Below, one piece after another: positions 17,675 through 26,107 of a DNA stretch of 64,000 nt (the stretch's first letter is position 1; every line of letters begins with the position of its first letter). Source of the DNA: an uncultured Atopobium sp. Its GTDB lineage: Bacteria; Actinomycetota; Coriobacteriia; Coriobacteriales; Atopobiaceae. The DNA lies in the NCBI GenBank assembly GCA_938036925.1, contig CALHVU010000021.1, positions 78,868-142,867 of the forward strand. Reading direction: 5' to 3'. The notes below the pieces were generated by a model. That model saw nothing but the letters and a program-made list of their open reading frames with translations, had not been told where the DNA came from and did not search any database. Position numbers and translations under genes: made by a program.

Positions 17675-19714
17675 TTAGTTCTTCTGGCTGGGATGTGCTT
17701 TGAAGAAGTCAAAGCGAGGAGGAAGCTCTTCAAGCTGGTGCTCCTCTGCGCTCTGGCCAAGTTTTGCCGCAAGCTCTTTTGGACCCATAAAGGCGTTCTC
17801 CCAAGAGAAGAACTCCTCATGTGGGAAGTTGAGAGCATCTGCAATGCGCTCGCAGCCTTCCGGAACAGCCGGGTGCATAAGCAGTGTGATGGTCTTGAGC
17901 GCATAGAATGCATCAGCAAGTGCCTGGTCATAGGCCTCGTCATTGCCCTGAGCGGCCTTGGAAGCCTCGCCCCAACGCTTGTTTTCTGCGCGAGCATACT
18001 CATCAACAGCAGCAAGGGCAGAGTGTGCGTCAAAGCTGTATGCAAGCTGCTCGTACTTCAGCAGAACCTCTTGAGCAGCATCGATAACTTCCTGGTGAGG
18101 CTCACTGATAGGTAGGTGACCACCACACGCATTGGCCGCACCATACAGGCAGCTACGAGCCATGCGGTTAAAGATGTTAGTGAGAAACGCTGACTCCTTG
18201 AGTGCTGGATCAACAACGCGAGGATCATCCTTTACCAGAAGATCTGGCTCGCCATCTTTACCCTTCCTAGAAACGGAAGTATCAAAAGCCTTTGGCGAGA
18301 AGGACACGGCGCGCTGATCAAGGCCAAGTGAGAGCCAGTGAGCGCGGAGCTGCTCTGGAGTGTAGAACTCAAGCAGCTCTTCAGCCATTGGAGGCTTAAT
18401 AGCACCAGAGCTGGAAGCCTTCTTGTTCATAAAGAGAATGTGGTAGTTAGCAACGGGAGTATCGGTGATAAGACCCCAATCAAGTGCATCCCACAGTGGG
18501 TTCTGGACAATGCAGTAGAAGAAGATGTTGTCCTGACCAATGAACTGGTAGACAGCAGCATCGTCACTGCACCACCAATCGCGCCACTCGTCAGAAGAGT
18601 AGCGAGAACCACCGTTGCTAGCGTCTTCAGAAAGAGCAGCACGTGTGAAGGTGATAGGAGCCCAAAGGGACTCAGTCCAAACCCAGATAGTAAGGTCTTT
18701 GAGATCTTCAATGTCTGGAGACTTAAGGCCCCAAGAAATATTGCCCGTCATGCGGTAAGGTAGGAGCGTCTTGCTTGTTCTAAAACGAATTCCAGCCTCT
18801 TTGAGTTTCTCGCGAGCTTCATCTCTATCTTCCCAGTTTTCAAAAACAACAGAGAAGGAAGAAGCGTTCCCTTCTGGCTCAATGACACTATGAGCTGGGA
18901 GGGAAGAGGCAACGCCGTCAAAGTCTTGGCGGTAGGAATTTTGAATGTAGATAATAGGCTCGGTCAGAGTCTCTTGAACGGTAGAGGTAACAACTGAGCG
19001 AATCTGTGGGTTGTTCTTCCACTTTTCGACCAGGTTGTTTAGAAACTCTTTGTATTGCGGCAGGTCAAAGTACCAGCTTGGTGCAGGACGAAGCTCTGGC
19101 GTGGTGCCGGTGAGCTGAGACACAGGAGCAATGAGCTCCTCTGGGTTGAACTGATGACCCAGGTCGCATTCTTCTGCATAAGCCTTCTCTGACTTGCAGC
19201 CCTTAATGGGGCAACGTCCATTGACTTGGCGGCCATTAAGGAATGTCTGAGCCTCGGTATCGTAAAACTGTTTAGTTGAGAGCTTGGAGAGTTTACCGCG
19301 CTCGTAGAGGCGGTGCATGATGCTGTCAGCCATCTCTTCGTGGATCTTTGCAGCGGGTTCTAGCGCGGAACCGCCGTAGAAATCAAGCGAGATATTGTAG
19401 GCGTTAAGAGCGCTTTTCTGCAGGTTGTGATTATGATTAACGTAGTCAAGGATGGTGCCCTCGTAACCCTCTTCTTCAACCTTTTTGCGATAGCCCTCTG
19501 CAATAGGAGAGCCATAGCAGTCAGTTCCCGAGATAAACAGAACGTTTTTCTGGCCAATACGATCTCTTAAGAAACGAGCAAAGAAATCTGCTGGGACAAA
19601 GACGCCCGCGATATGTCCAAAGTGGAGATTCTTATTACCGTAGGGCATACCACCGGTAATGACAGCACGCTTAGGAAAATGAGGGCGGTTGTTCATGTCG
19701 TAGCTTTCGGCCAT
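17675..19714 (-). CDS. metG: Methionyl-tRNA synthetase (divergent form)
   Basis: 679 residues. Class I synthetase with the HIGH-type motif HFGH (31-34) in the MetRS context MPYGNKNLHFGHIAGVF, GTDCYGSP, a zinc-knuckle-like segment with Cys168, 173 and 183, and RMTGNISWG..SP (321-333). The KMSKS loop reads KKASSSG (431-437). About 65 residues (~250-318) are inserted just before the second half of the catalytic domain compared with the textbook enzyme. The C-terminal half is the helical anticodon-binding domain; no EMAP-like tRNA-binding tail is present. ATG 19714 has GAGG 6 nt upstream. It charges tRNA-Met and would work with fmt and def, found elsewhere in the window. Confidence 0.88.
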   Translation of the reverse strand: MAESYDMNNRPHFPKRAVITGGMPYGNKNLHFGHIAGVFVPADFFARFLRDRIGQKNVLFISGTDCYGSPIAEGYRKKVEEEGYEGTILDYVNHNHNLQKSALNAYNISLDFYGGSALEPAAKIHEEMADSIMHRLYERGKLSKLSTKQFYDTEAQTFLNGRQVNGRCPIKGCKSEKAYAEECDLGHQFNPEELIAPVSQLTGTTPELRPAPSWYFDLPQYKEFLNNLVEKWKNNPQIRSVVTSTVQETLTEPIIYIQNSYRQDFDGVASSLPAHSVIEPEGNASSFSVVFENWEDRDEAREKLKEAGIRFRTSKTLLPYRMTGNISWGLKSPDIEDLKDLTIWVWTESLWAPITFTRAALSEDASNGGSRYSSDEWRDWWCSDDAAVYQFIGQDNIFFYCIVQNPLWDALDWGLITDTPVANYHILFMNKKASSSGAIKPPMAEELLEFYTPEQLRAHWLSLGLDQRAVSFSPKAFDTSVSRKGKDGEPDLLVKDDPRVVDPALKESAFLTNIFNRMARSCLYGAANACGGHLPISEPHQEVIDAAQEVLLKYEQLAYSFDAHSALAAVDEYARAENKRWGEASKAAQGNDEAYDQALADAFYALKTITLLMHPAVPEGCERIADALNFPHEEFFSWENAFMGPKELAAKLGQSAEEHQLEELPPRFDFFKAHPSQKN

Positions 19715-19841
19715 GGATACCTCGCAGTTGGAATTAGTAGATTACGCAAATTATCTTCTTATTCTAATCTTTTTTGATTCACTACACGAATAGATTCAGA
19801 ACTCGATACTATAGTGAGTAGAAATTACGTAAGGAGAGTTT

Positions 19842-20708
19842 GTGGGAAGAAAAAAGCCAAAGACAAGCCTTGAGTTTGTTCTAAAGGATCCACCAAAGTC
19901 TGTGGTGACGCCCTTCCTTGTGGCTGACCTTGCACTTTTACTTATGTTTGTGTGCCATATTCCGCTGATGGTTATGGGAGAGTTCCCACCCAATGACATC
20001 CTTCCAGCCGTGTTGAGTCTTCTAGGAAGCATGTTGGCAGGTAGCTTGATCCTTGTGTGGATTACCCGCGTCAATAAGCGAGATTTTAGGTCTTTGGGTC
20101 TTCGAGTAAGCTCCTGGCCAGGATTTATGCGCGGAGTTACCTTTGGCTTTTTGATGGTGCTGTTTACCTTTGGCTCTATCATGCTCATTGAAGGCTTTGA
20201 TTTTAACTTCAACGCTTCCTATAACATTTTTGCTGCTCTCTTCTTACTTGTGGCAACCCTTATTGAGTCTGCTGCAGAAGAAATATTGTTTAGAGGTTAC
20301 CTACAAACTGGTGTTGCAGCTAAGAGTTCTTTCCCTGTAGCGCTTGTGCTTCAAGCAGTGCTCTTTACCGCAACGTATGGACTAACGCCTAACATCTCTA
20401 TTGCCGCAGCAATCTCAGTCTTTTTGATGGGCATTCTTTATGGCTTGGTGTTTTGGCTTACCGATAATCTGCTCATGACCATTGCTATGCACTTTATCTG
20501 GAACTTTGTAACCGGCCCTATTCTGGGCATCTCGGTTACCACTACGCTTCTTCCTACCACGCTCTTAACAGCGTATCCTGCAGCATCTGAGTTTATCTCG
20601 GGTGGCGCCTATGGTATTGAAGCAAGCGTTGTTACCATTTTTGTATGCCTTGCTGCCTGCGCTATAGTAGGTTGGAAATGTTATAAGGCACAAGGCGAGA
20701 AGAACTAA
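19842..20708 (+). CDS. CPBP-family intramembrane metalloprotease
   Basis: 288 residues, about eight membrane helices. CPBP/Rce1 motifs are present: ESAAEEILFRGYLQTG (EExxxR), the second-motif region LFTATYGLTP, and HFIWNFVTG (HxxxN/D). Bacterial family members are membrane proteases or accessory proteins for peptide maturation and immunity; no bacteriocin gene is next to it here. GTG start at 19842 with AAGGAG 7 nt upstream. Its TAA overlaps the ATG of queH by one base (TAATG), so the two are translationally coupled. Confidence 0.9.
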   Translation: MGRKKPKTSLEFVLKDPPKSVVTPFLVADLALLLMFVCHIPLMVMGEFPPNDILPAVLSLLGSMLAGSLILVWITRVNKRDFRSLGLRVSSWPGFMRGVTFGFLMVLFTFGSIMLIEGFDFNFNASYNIFAALFLLVATLIESAAEEILFRGYLQTGVAAKSSFPVALVLQAVLFTATYGLTPNISIAAAISVFLMGILYGLVFWLTDNLLMTIAMHFIWNFVTGPILGISVTTTLLPTTLLTAYPAASEFISGGAYGIEASVVTIFVCLAACAIVGWKCYKAQGEKN

Positions 20709-21340
20709 TGGCTTCAAACATGCTTCAGTCAATTGAGACTCTTTCAGTAGAGCCGGGAACACCGCTGCTGCTCCATGCATGCTGTGGTCCGTGCTCACTT
20801 GAACCTTTAAAACATCTGAGGGAAGAGGGCTTTGAGCCAACCATCTGCTGGACTAATCCTAATATTCAGCCAGTTGAAGAGCATGATAAGCGTCTGCAGA
20901 CATTACTTGCGTGGGCTCAAGAAGAAGCTCATGTTGAGGTGATTGTGGCAGGAGATCCGCGAGACCAGTGGGAGCGAGCCGTGGCCCCTCAGGGATTTGA
21001 GCGAGACCGTCGCTGTCGTGCTTGTTACGCAATTCGCTTGGCAGAGAGTTGTCGTGTGGCGGCTGAGCGTGGGTTTGAATACGTTTCTACAACACTGGCT
21101 GTCTCGCCCTATCAGCTCTTTGATGCGTGCGAGGATGAGCTGGTGTCCATTGCGCATGCTCATGGACTGACGCCTGTATGGAGAGATTTCCGTCCGTTTT
21201 ACCCAGAGGCTACAAAAGAGTCTCGTGAGCTTGGTATGTATCGACAAAATTATTGCGGTTGCAGATATTCTGCGGCCGAGGCTCAGATAGAGCGTCATGA
21301 AGCTCGTGACGCAAGAAAGGCAGCACGTCATGCGAACTGA
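20708..21340 (+). CDS. queH: Epoxyqueuosine reductase QueH
   Basis: 210 residues, DUF208/QueH family. The metal-binding cysteines are visible: LLLHACCGPCSLEPL (CC..C near the N-terminus), RRCRACYAIRL, and QNYCGCRYS near the C-terminus. QueH reduces epoxyqueuosine to queuosine in tRNA, the last step after QueA, and replaces the cobalamin enzyme QueG in many anaerobes. It is followed directly by queA, whose start overlaps the queH stop by 11 nt, which strongly supports the assignment. Confidence 0.94.
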   Translation: MASNMLQSIETLSVEPGTPLLLHACCGPCSLEPLKHLREEGFEPTICWTNPNIQPVEEHDKRLQTLLAWAQEEAHVEVIVAGDPRDQWERAVAPQGFERDRRCRACYAIRLAESCRVAAERGFEYVSTTLAVSPYQLFDACEDELVSIAHAHGLTPVWRDFRPFYPEATKESRELGMYRQNYCGCRYSAAEAQIERHEARDARKAARHAN

Positions 21341-22493
21341 CGATTTTGATTACAACCTTCCAGAAGAACGTATTGCACAAGCTCCTGCTGAGCCAAGGGA
21401 CTCTTGTAGGCTTTTGGTGCTGCATAGAGAAGATGGCCGCATAGAGCACAAGCACTTCACTGATATTGTGGAGTATCTTGAGCCGGGCGATTTGGTTGTA
21501 GTTAATCAGACGCGCGTTATGCCAGCTCGCCTTGTAGGTAAAAAGCAAAATACGGGCGGCGTCTCAGAAACGCTGCTTTTAAAACGTCGAGAAGACATTG
21601 ATGCTTTGGGTAGTGTATGGGAGTGTCTGGTAAATCCTGGTAAGCGTCTAAAGCCTGGCGCGGTAATTGAATATCGTGCAGGTGGCTTGCATGCCCCAGA
21701 CTCAGCTCCTGTTGTGTTGACGGGCACCATTGTGGACTTTGTTGACGACAACAGGGGAGGTCGCCTGGTGCGTTTTGAAGCACAGGGAGATCGCACTCTT
21801 GACGAGGCTATTCATGAAGCGGGCCACGTTCCACTGCCTCCGTATATTACACAATACGAGGGAGACCCAGAGAAGTACCAGACGGTCTACGCTATGCAGG
21901 ACGAGCATTCTGCTGCAGCTCCTACCGCGGGTCTTCACTTTACTCCTGAGCTCATTGAAACCATCAAAGCAAAGGGTGTTCAGTGGGCATCTGTTGAGCT
22001 AGAGGTGGGTATTGATACCTTCAGGTTGGTAACAGAGGATGACCCTACTAAACACGTCATTCATACTGAGCGCTACCACGTAGCTCCAGAAGTTGTAGAA
22101 GCAGTAAAGGCTACCAAAGCCGCTGGTCATAAGGTTATTGCCATTGGTACTACCAGTGTTCGTTCGCTTGAAAGTGCTTGGGATAATCAGATTCCTGCAG
22201 CTGAGCCTCCTGTTGTTGCCCGTCGCTTTGAGGAGGCAGAAGACTCTGCTGCAGTGACTCATAAAGGTGATATGGTTGCCCGAGAAAACGCAACCACCAA
22301 CCTCTATTTGATGCCAGGCTCTACGTTCCACGTGGTAGACACCATGGTGACCAACTTCCACGTTCCACGTTCAACTTTGATGATGCTGGTTTCTGCGTTT
22401 GCAACGCGCGAGCAGATTATGAACGCCTATCAAAGTGCTATTGACGAGAAGTACCGCTTCTTGTCATTTGGTGATGCCATGATCATCATTTAG
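21330..22493 (+). CDS. queA: S-adenosylmethionine:tRNA ribosyltransferase-isomerase QueA
   Basis: 387 residues. Family motifs: MRTDDFDYNLPEERIAQAP at the N-terminus, VVNQTRVMPARLVG, EHSAAAPTAGLHFT, VELEVGIDTFR, and VVDTMVTNFHVPRSTLMMLVSA. QueA transfers the ribosyl part of SAM to the preQ1 base in tRNA, giving epoxyqueuosine, which QueH then reduces. ATG 21330 gives the standard N-terminus; an upstream in-frame codon at 21297 lies inside queH and is rejected. No preQ1 synthesis genes (queCDEF) are in the window. Confidence 0.96.
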   Translation: MRTDDFDYNLPEERIAQAPAEPRDSCRLLVLHREDGRIEHKHFTDIVEYLEPGDLVVVNQTRVMPARLVGKKQNTGGVSETLLLKRREDIDALGSVWECLVNPGKRLKPGAVIEYRAGGLHAPDSAPVVLTGTIVDFVDDNRGGRLVRFEAQGDRTLDEAIHEAGHVPLPPYITQYEGDPEKYQTVYAMQDEHSAAAPTAGLHFTPELIETIKAKGVQWASVELEVGIDTFRLVTEDDPTKHVIHTERYHVAPEVVEAVKATKAAGHKVIAIGTTSVRSLESAWDNQIPAAEPPVVARRFEEAEDSAAVTHKGDMVARENATTNLYLMPGSTFHVVDTMVTNFHVPRSTLMMLVSAFATREQIMNAYQSAIDEKYRFLSFGDAMIII

Positions 22494-22564
22494 CGAGCTT
22501 GGCTACGTGAAGACGATTTAGTGAAGATGACCCTTATGCTTAGCTTGAGGGTTTAGACCTAGAG

Positions 22565-22597
22565 AAAAAGTGCCCACAGTATTGTGAACACTTTTTT
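22565..22597. terminator. Bidirectional terminator
   Basis: AAAAAGTG-cc-CACA / TGTG-aa-CACTTTTTT hairpin with a 4-nt loop, between the convergent queA and coiled-coil genes. Confidence 0.85.
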
Positions 22598-22628
22598 CAT
22601 ACGATGATTTGTCTGGGCAAAGACTAAA

Positions 22629-23939
22629 TTACCAGTTAAAAATCAGCCATACAAAAGACGCAAGAATCGCTATCATGCCAAGAACAACAATGATGAAGCC
22701 AATGCGCTGACCACGAGTTGTCTCTCGAAGGATTTTCTCGCCAGTAATAAGCTCTTTAAGAGTGAGCTGCTTGGTATTGATGTTAATTACCTGCTCGTCA
22801 ACAGACTTTCTGAGCTGCTCAGTAATTTCTGGTGTTGCATGAATTTCTTTAGCATCATCAATGACTGACTGTGCTTCATCATGTTTATCTGCTGCTTCGT
22901 TAAAGAGCTCCTTGGCTGTCTTAATTTTCTCTTCAAGATCCTCTATATCTTTGCTCAGAATTCTCTGACGAGCATTAGCCTCAGCTACTACGGCGTCATA
23001 TTCTTGCTGTTTCTGCTCATAATCTTTGCGAGCTGCATCAATAGAAGACTCTGAGGACTCCAACGATTTGCCCTGGGTCCAGTAATGCGTTTGTGCCATC
23101 TCAAGTGAAGACTGGAAAGAGTTCTGTAGTTCCTCAACTTGCTTTTGGGCCTGCTCTGCACGAGCAAGCTCTGACTTAAGGTCTTCCTCAATGCGAACAA
23201 TTGCATCGTGATTAGCGGCGGGGTCTGTCTTAAGACCAGCAAGCTCTTCTCTCAGAGAAAGCTGTCTTGCCTGGGAGTTTTCCAGTGCTTTATTTGCAGA
23301 CGCTACAGCAGCATCGCGTTTCTCGGTAACTTCTTTAAGCTGAGCCTCGGCGTTTTTAACACCACGCTGCGCCTCGGAGATTGTCTTTGAGATATCATCC
23401 AGCCTGCCTTTTGCTGTGGCAGCAACCTCTTTGTAAGGCTTAATCTTTGCTTCGTCGTCAACTTTTTGCTGTTCAAGCTTCTGAATAAGCTGGTTCTTCT
23501 TAACCGTGAGAAGATCCACTTGCGTAGACTGATCACTCATGACCTGAGCGGTCTCTGCAAAAATTTTCTCTTGCTCAGCAATGATTTGATCAAATGAGCT
23601 CTGTACGTAGTCTCTGTGTTCTAGATCTTGTTTGTCTTGAGCAAGGTGTTCTTGCATCTGCTTAAGCTCTTGCTTTGCAGAGTTTGTCTCTTTGGCAGCG
23701 TTGTGGACTTCTTTGGTAGCCTGGAAACCTTCTGCAACAGCGGTTGTGGCGCTCTCAAACGCACTGCTTACGCCCTTTGCTACAACCTGAGTAGTGTCTT
23801 TGGCAATCTTTTGAATGTCCTGGGACTTGCTGACTTCAGGTGTGTTCTCAGACTCATTCTGTTCATCAGAAGTTGTTGTTTGAGTATCTATTGTGTCCAA
23901 ATCCTCGGTTTTAGAGTTTTGGATATCGTTTTCAGCCAT
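22629..23939 (-). CDS. Tail-anchored coiled-coil membrane protein, unknown
   Basis: 436 residues. The first ~40 are acidic and disordered. Residues ~70-405 are strongly charged with heptad patterns (KQELKQMQEHLAQDKQDLEH, ARAEQAQKQVEELQNSFQSS), predicting long coiled coils. The protein ends with a single hydrophobic helix (IGFIIVVLGMIAILASFVWLIF) directly before the C-terminus, with no signal peptide. That predicts a cytoplasmic rod anchored by its tail. It could be a scaffold or sensor; the family is not recognised. GGAGG lies 6 nt before ATG 23939. Monocistronic. Confidence 0.82.
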   Translation of the reverse strand: MAENDIQNSKTEDLDTIDTQTTTSDEQNESENTPEVSKSQDIQKIAKDTTQVVAKGVSSAFESATTAVAEGFQATKEVHNAAKETNSAKQELKQMQEHLAQDKQDLEHRDYVQSSFDQIIAEQEKIFAETAQVMSDQSTQVDLLTVKKNQLIQKLEQQKVDDEAKIKPYKEVAATAKGRLDDISKTISEAQRGVKNAEAQLKEVTEKRDAAVASANKALENSQARQLSLREELAGLKTDPAANHDAIVRIEEDLKSELARAEQAQKQVEELQNSFQSSLEMAQTHYWTQGKSLESSESSIDAARKDYEQKQQEYDAVVAEANARQRILSKDIEDLEEKIKTAKELFNEAADKHDEAQSVIDDAKEIHATPEITEQLRKSVDEQVININTKQLTLKELITGEKILRETTRGQRIGFIIVVLGMIAILASFVWLIFNW

Positions 23940-24010
23940 GGTGAACCTCCTATAAGAGTTCTGTCTTATTATTTTTACCCTGTTTTTGAGGAATTCATAG
24001 TCTAATTTGG

Positions 24011-24039
24011 TTCTTTCTGGAAATAAGATTGGATATAAT
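24011..24039 (+). promoter_or_regulatory. Candidate ptsH promoter
   Basis: Perfect -10 TATAAT (24034-24039) with a weak -35 TTCTTT (24011-24016) at a 17-nt spacing. A short inverted repeat GTTAC-4nt-GTAAC (24052-24065) lies about where transcription would begin and may be an operator or leader hairpin. Confidence 0.5.
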
Positions 24040-24122
24040 ACGTTATGTTTTGTTACGATAGTAACGATTAATCGAGAATAACTCTCGAGTAGATTTTTGG
24101 TTTCCGGAAGGGGAGTCCACTT

Positions 24123-24395
24123 ATGGTTTCAAAGCAGACTACTATCATCAATGCAACTGGTCTTCACGCTCGTCCAGCATCCGTCTTTGTTTCTGAGGCA
24201 AAGAAGTTTGAGAGCAACGTCACCATCAAGAATGTTGACAAGGACTCCGCACCAGTTAACGCTAAGTCCATCATGATGATTCTTGCTGCTGGTCTTGGCA
24301 CTGGCACCAAGATTGAGATTGCATGTGACGGCGCTGACGAGCAGGCAGCTCTTGACGCTCTTATCGCTCTCGTTGACAACGGCTTCGGCGAGTAA
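24123..24395 (+). CDS. ptsH: HPr phosphocarrier protein of the PTS
   Basis: 90 residues. The active-site histidine is His15 in GLHARPAS, and the regulatory serine is Ser49 in NAKSIMM, the site used by HPr kinase in low-GC Gram-positives. HPr passes phosphate from enzyme I to sugar-specific EII proteins. Unlike the usual ptsHI operon, ptsI is not next to it: a strong terminator follows 28 nt after the stop. RBS GGGGAG lies 7-8 nt before ATG. Confidence 0.97.
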   Translation: MVSKQTTIINATGLHARPASVFVSEAKKFESNVTIKNVDKDSAPVNAKSIMMILAAGLGTGTKIEIACDGADEQAALDALIALVDNGFGE

Positions 24396-24423
24396 GCTAA
24401 CGGCTTACATAAAAGTGCACGTC

Positions 24424-24448
24424 AAGCCCGGCTTTGCCGGGCTTTTTT
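24424..24448 (+). terminator. Intrinsic terminator of ptsH
   Basis: Stem AAGCCCGGC / GCCGGGCTT with a TTT loop and a run of six T. Confidence 0.95.
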
Positions 24449-24462
24449 AAAGAGGTGTTTTG

Positions 24463-24840
24463 ATGACATTTGTTGCAACATGGCTCGTAACTACTGTTGC
24501 TACGTTGGTGGCCTGCACCTTAATTCCAGGTCTAACTATTGTGGGAGGCTCGTGGGCAGGTCCTATTCTGTTCTCGTTAGTACTCGCAGCAGTCAATACG
24601 GGCATTAAGCCTGTTGTTAAGCTACTCTCATTGCCTATTAATGTGCTGACCCTAGGTATTTTCTCGCTCTTTATTAATGCTTTTATGCTTGAGCTTTCAA
24701 GTTTTATTTCTAGGAATTTGCTGCATGCGGGCGTTGCTATTGATTCTTTAGGTACCGCTATCCTGGGATCAATAGTTATCTCAATTGTCTCTTCAATTGT
24801 GATTAGCCTTACTGGTCTGAAGAAGGAGAACCTTTCCTAA
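24463..24840 (+). CDS. Phage holin 4-2-type small membrane protein
   Basis: 125 residues with four hydrophobic helices (TWLVTTVATLVACTLIPG, ILFSLVLAAVNTGIKPVV, LPINVLTLGIFSLFINAF, and AILGSIVISIVSSIVISL). The P-V-V-K-L-L-S-L-P-I-N-V-L-T-L-G signature fits the chromosomally common Phage_holin_4_2 group. Despite the name these are rarely phage genes, and no phage genes are near. ATG 24463 is preferred (AGAGGTG 7 nt upstream) over the TTG at 24460. The 3' end overlaps the convergent gene by 32 nt. Confidence 0.88.
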   Translation: MTFVATWLVTTVATLVACTLIPGLTIVGGSWAGPILFSLVLAAVNTGIKPVVKLLSLPINVLTLGIFSLFINAFMLELSSFISRNLLHAGVAIDSLGTAILGSIVISIVSSIVISLTGLKKENLS

Positions 24841-26035
24841 GTTCCTTTTGGGCTTTATCAAGCTTGGCAAAACTTTCCGAGATAGCAGAGGTAATTTGAG
24901 AGATTTGCGATGACTCGGTAATGTTTTCAATTAAAGATGTTGCAGATGCATTGACAAGTGAACTAAGGAGGTCAAAGAAGACTTCTTTGGTTTGCTTTTC
25001 TGTTTTAGTGAGTGCCGCAACAACAGGTTGTAAGTTTGCAGGTGAGCTAATAATGTCACTGAAATAGACTGCTCCGCCTGCCGAGAGGGCGTCAAAGAGC
25101 TCATTGGTAAAGTGCTCACGATTAGAGAGGGGGAGTTCTTTATACCAGTTGCTAAACGCCTCATTAATCTTTTTACATTCCGGCTGGAAGTCGTCAGCAA
25201 ACTCAAAGGTATTGCGCATGACCTGCCATGAGACACCGTCATGCGCCATCATACCTGTCTCGGAGCTTTTTACGATGAGCTTTGGAACAGCAGGATCATC
25301 AAAAATCATGCCAACTACACTAAACTCAGGCAAAATTCTGATGTATTTATCTCCAAGCACCTTGTGGGCTGTGGTGGGAAGAATTTCTGGACACATATTA
25401 GGTCCATCGTTACTCCAGACACGATCAATTGTGCCAAGCAGCTCGTCAGGGCAGACTGTTGCTGCGTATGCCGCAAGGTTGCCACCCTTAGAATGACCGC
25501 CAACCATAACGTTTGCACAGGTATTACTGTTTCCTTCTGCAAGATGCTCACGAATACGCTTCTCAAGGTATAGGGCAGCTGACTTATCAGCGGAAGTAAC
25601 CTGGAAGCTGAGGTTGAGGTTTTCTCGCCAACCAACCAGAGTACCGTCTGTTCCTCTAAATGAGACATACATCTGACCAGTAGGTAGGTAAGCGGTAAAT
25701 GCTGCAAACTGCAGGCTTTTCTCGACATTAATACGATCTACATAGCGGCCAAGCTCAATGTTGGCAAAGCGGGGAGCATTGACCAGCGCCTCAAGGAAGG
25801 TTCCATCAACGCGAGAAAATCCCGTGATAAGAGACGGGTCATCTTTAAGTTTTTTCAGCATTTTTGCGCAGGCGTCACCAAGCTTGATGCGTTTCTCGCT
25901 ACGTTCAGAAGGCACGACGCCGCCAAATCCCAGATATGAAAGGATTGAGAGAATCAGGTTATCAACGTTGTTAAAAGGGTCATTCTCAAACGTCAGATCG
26001 CCGCGCCAGTGTAGATAGTCAACGACATTTGCCAT
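24809..26035 (-). CDS. DUF2974 (Mbeg1-like) lipase-fold protein
   Basis: 408 residues. The N-terminus MANVVDYLHWRGDLTFENDPFNNVDNLI is typical of DUF2974 proteins, and the core contains YVSFRGTDGTLVGWREN followed by the nucleophile elbow VGGHSKGGNLA, as in class-3 lipases. The acid/histidine partners are less clear; the candidate VMIFDDPAVP..MMAHDG region follows. The C-terminal ~80 residues are helical (VVAALTKTEKQTKEVFFDLL). It has no signal peptide, so the lipid or ester substrate is probably intracellular. Single gene; the C-terminus overlaps the holin-like gene tail-to-tail. Confidence 0.88.
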   Translation of the reverse strand: MANVVDYLHWRGDLTFENDPFNNVDNLILSILSYLGFGGVVPSERSEKRIKLGDACAKMLKKLKDDPSLITGFSRVDGTFLEALVNAPRFANIELGRYVDRINVEKSLQFAAFTAYLPTGQMYVSFRGTDGTLVGWRENLNLSFQVTSADKSAALYLEKRIREHLAEGNSNTCANVMVGGHSKGGNLAAYAATVCPDELLGTIDRVWSNDGPNMCPEILPTTAHKVLGDKYIRILPEFSVVGMIFDDPAVPKLIVKSSETGMMAHDGVSWQVMRNTFEFADDFQPECKKINEAFSNWYKELPLSNREHFTNELFDALSAGGAVYFSDIISSPANLQPVVAALTKTEKQTKEVFFDLLSSLVNASATSLIENITESSQISQITSAISESFAKLDKAQKELRKGSPSSDQ

Positions 26036-26107
26036 GATGCCTCTTTCCTGCTGGTACTTTTCGTATACTAAGCATAGATGAAGTTTGATTGATTTGGGGA
26101 GAAGCCC

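Noticed and set aside
24463..24840. Holin-like gene as a sign of prophage
   Set aside because: No lysin, portal, terminase or integrase nearby; this holin group is common in ordinary chromosomes.
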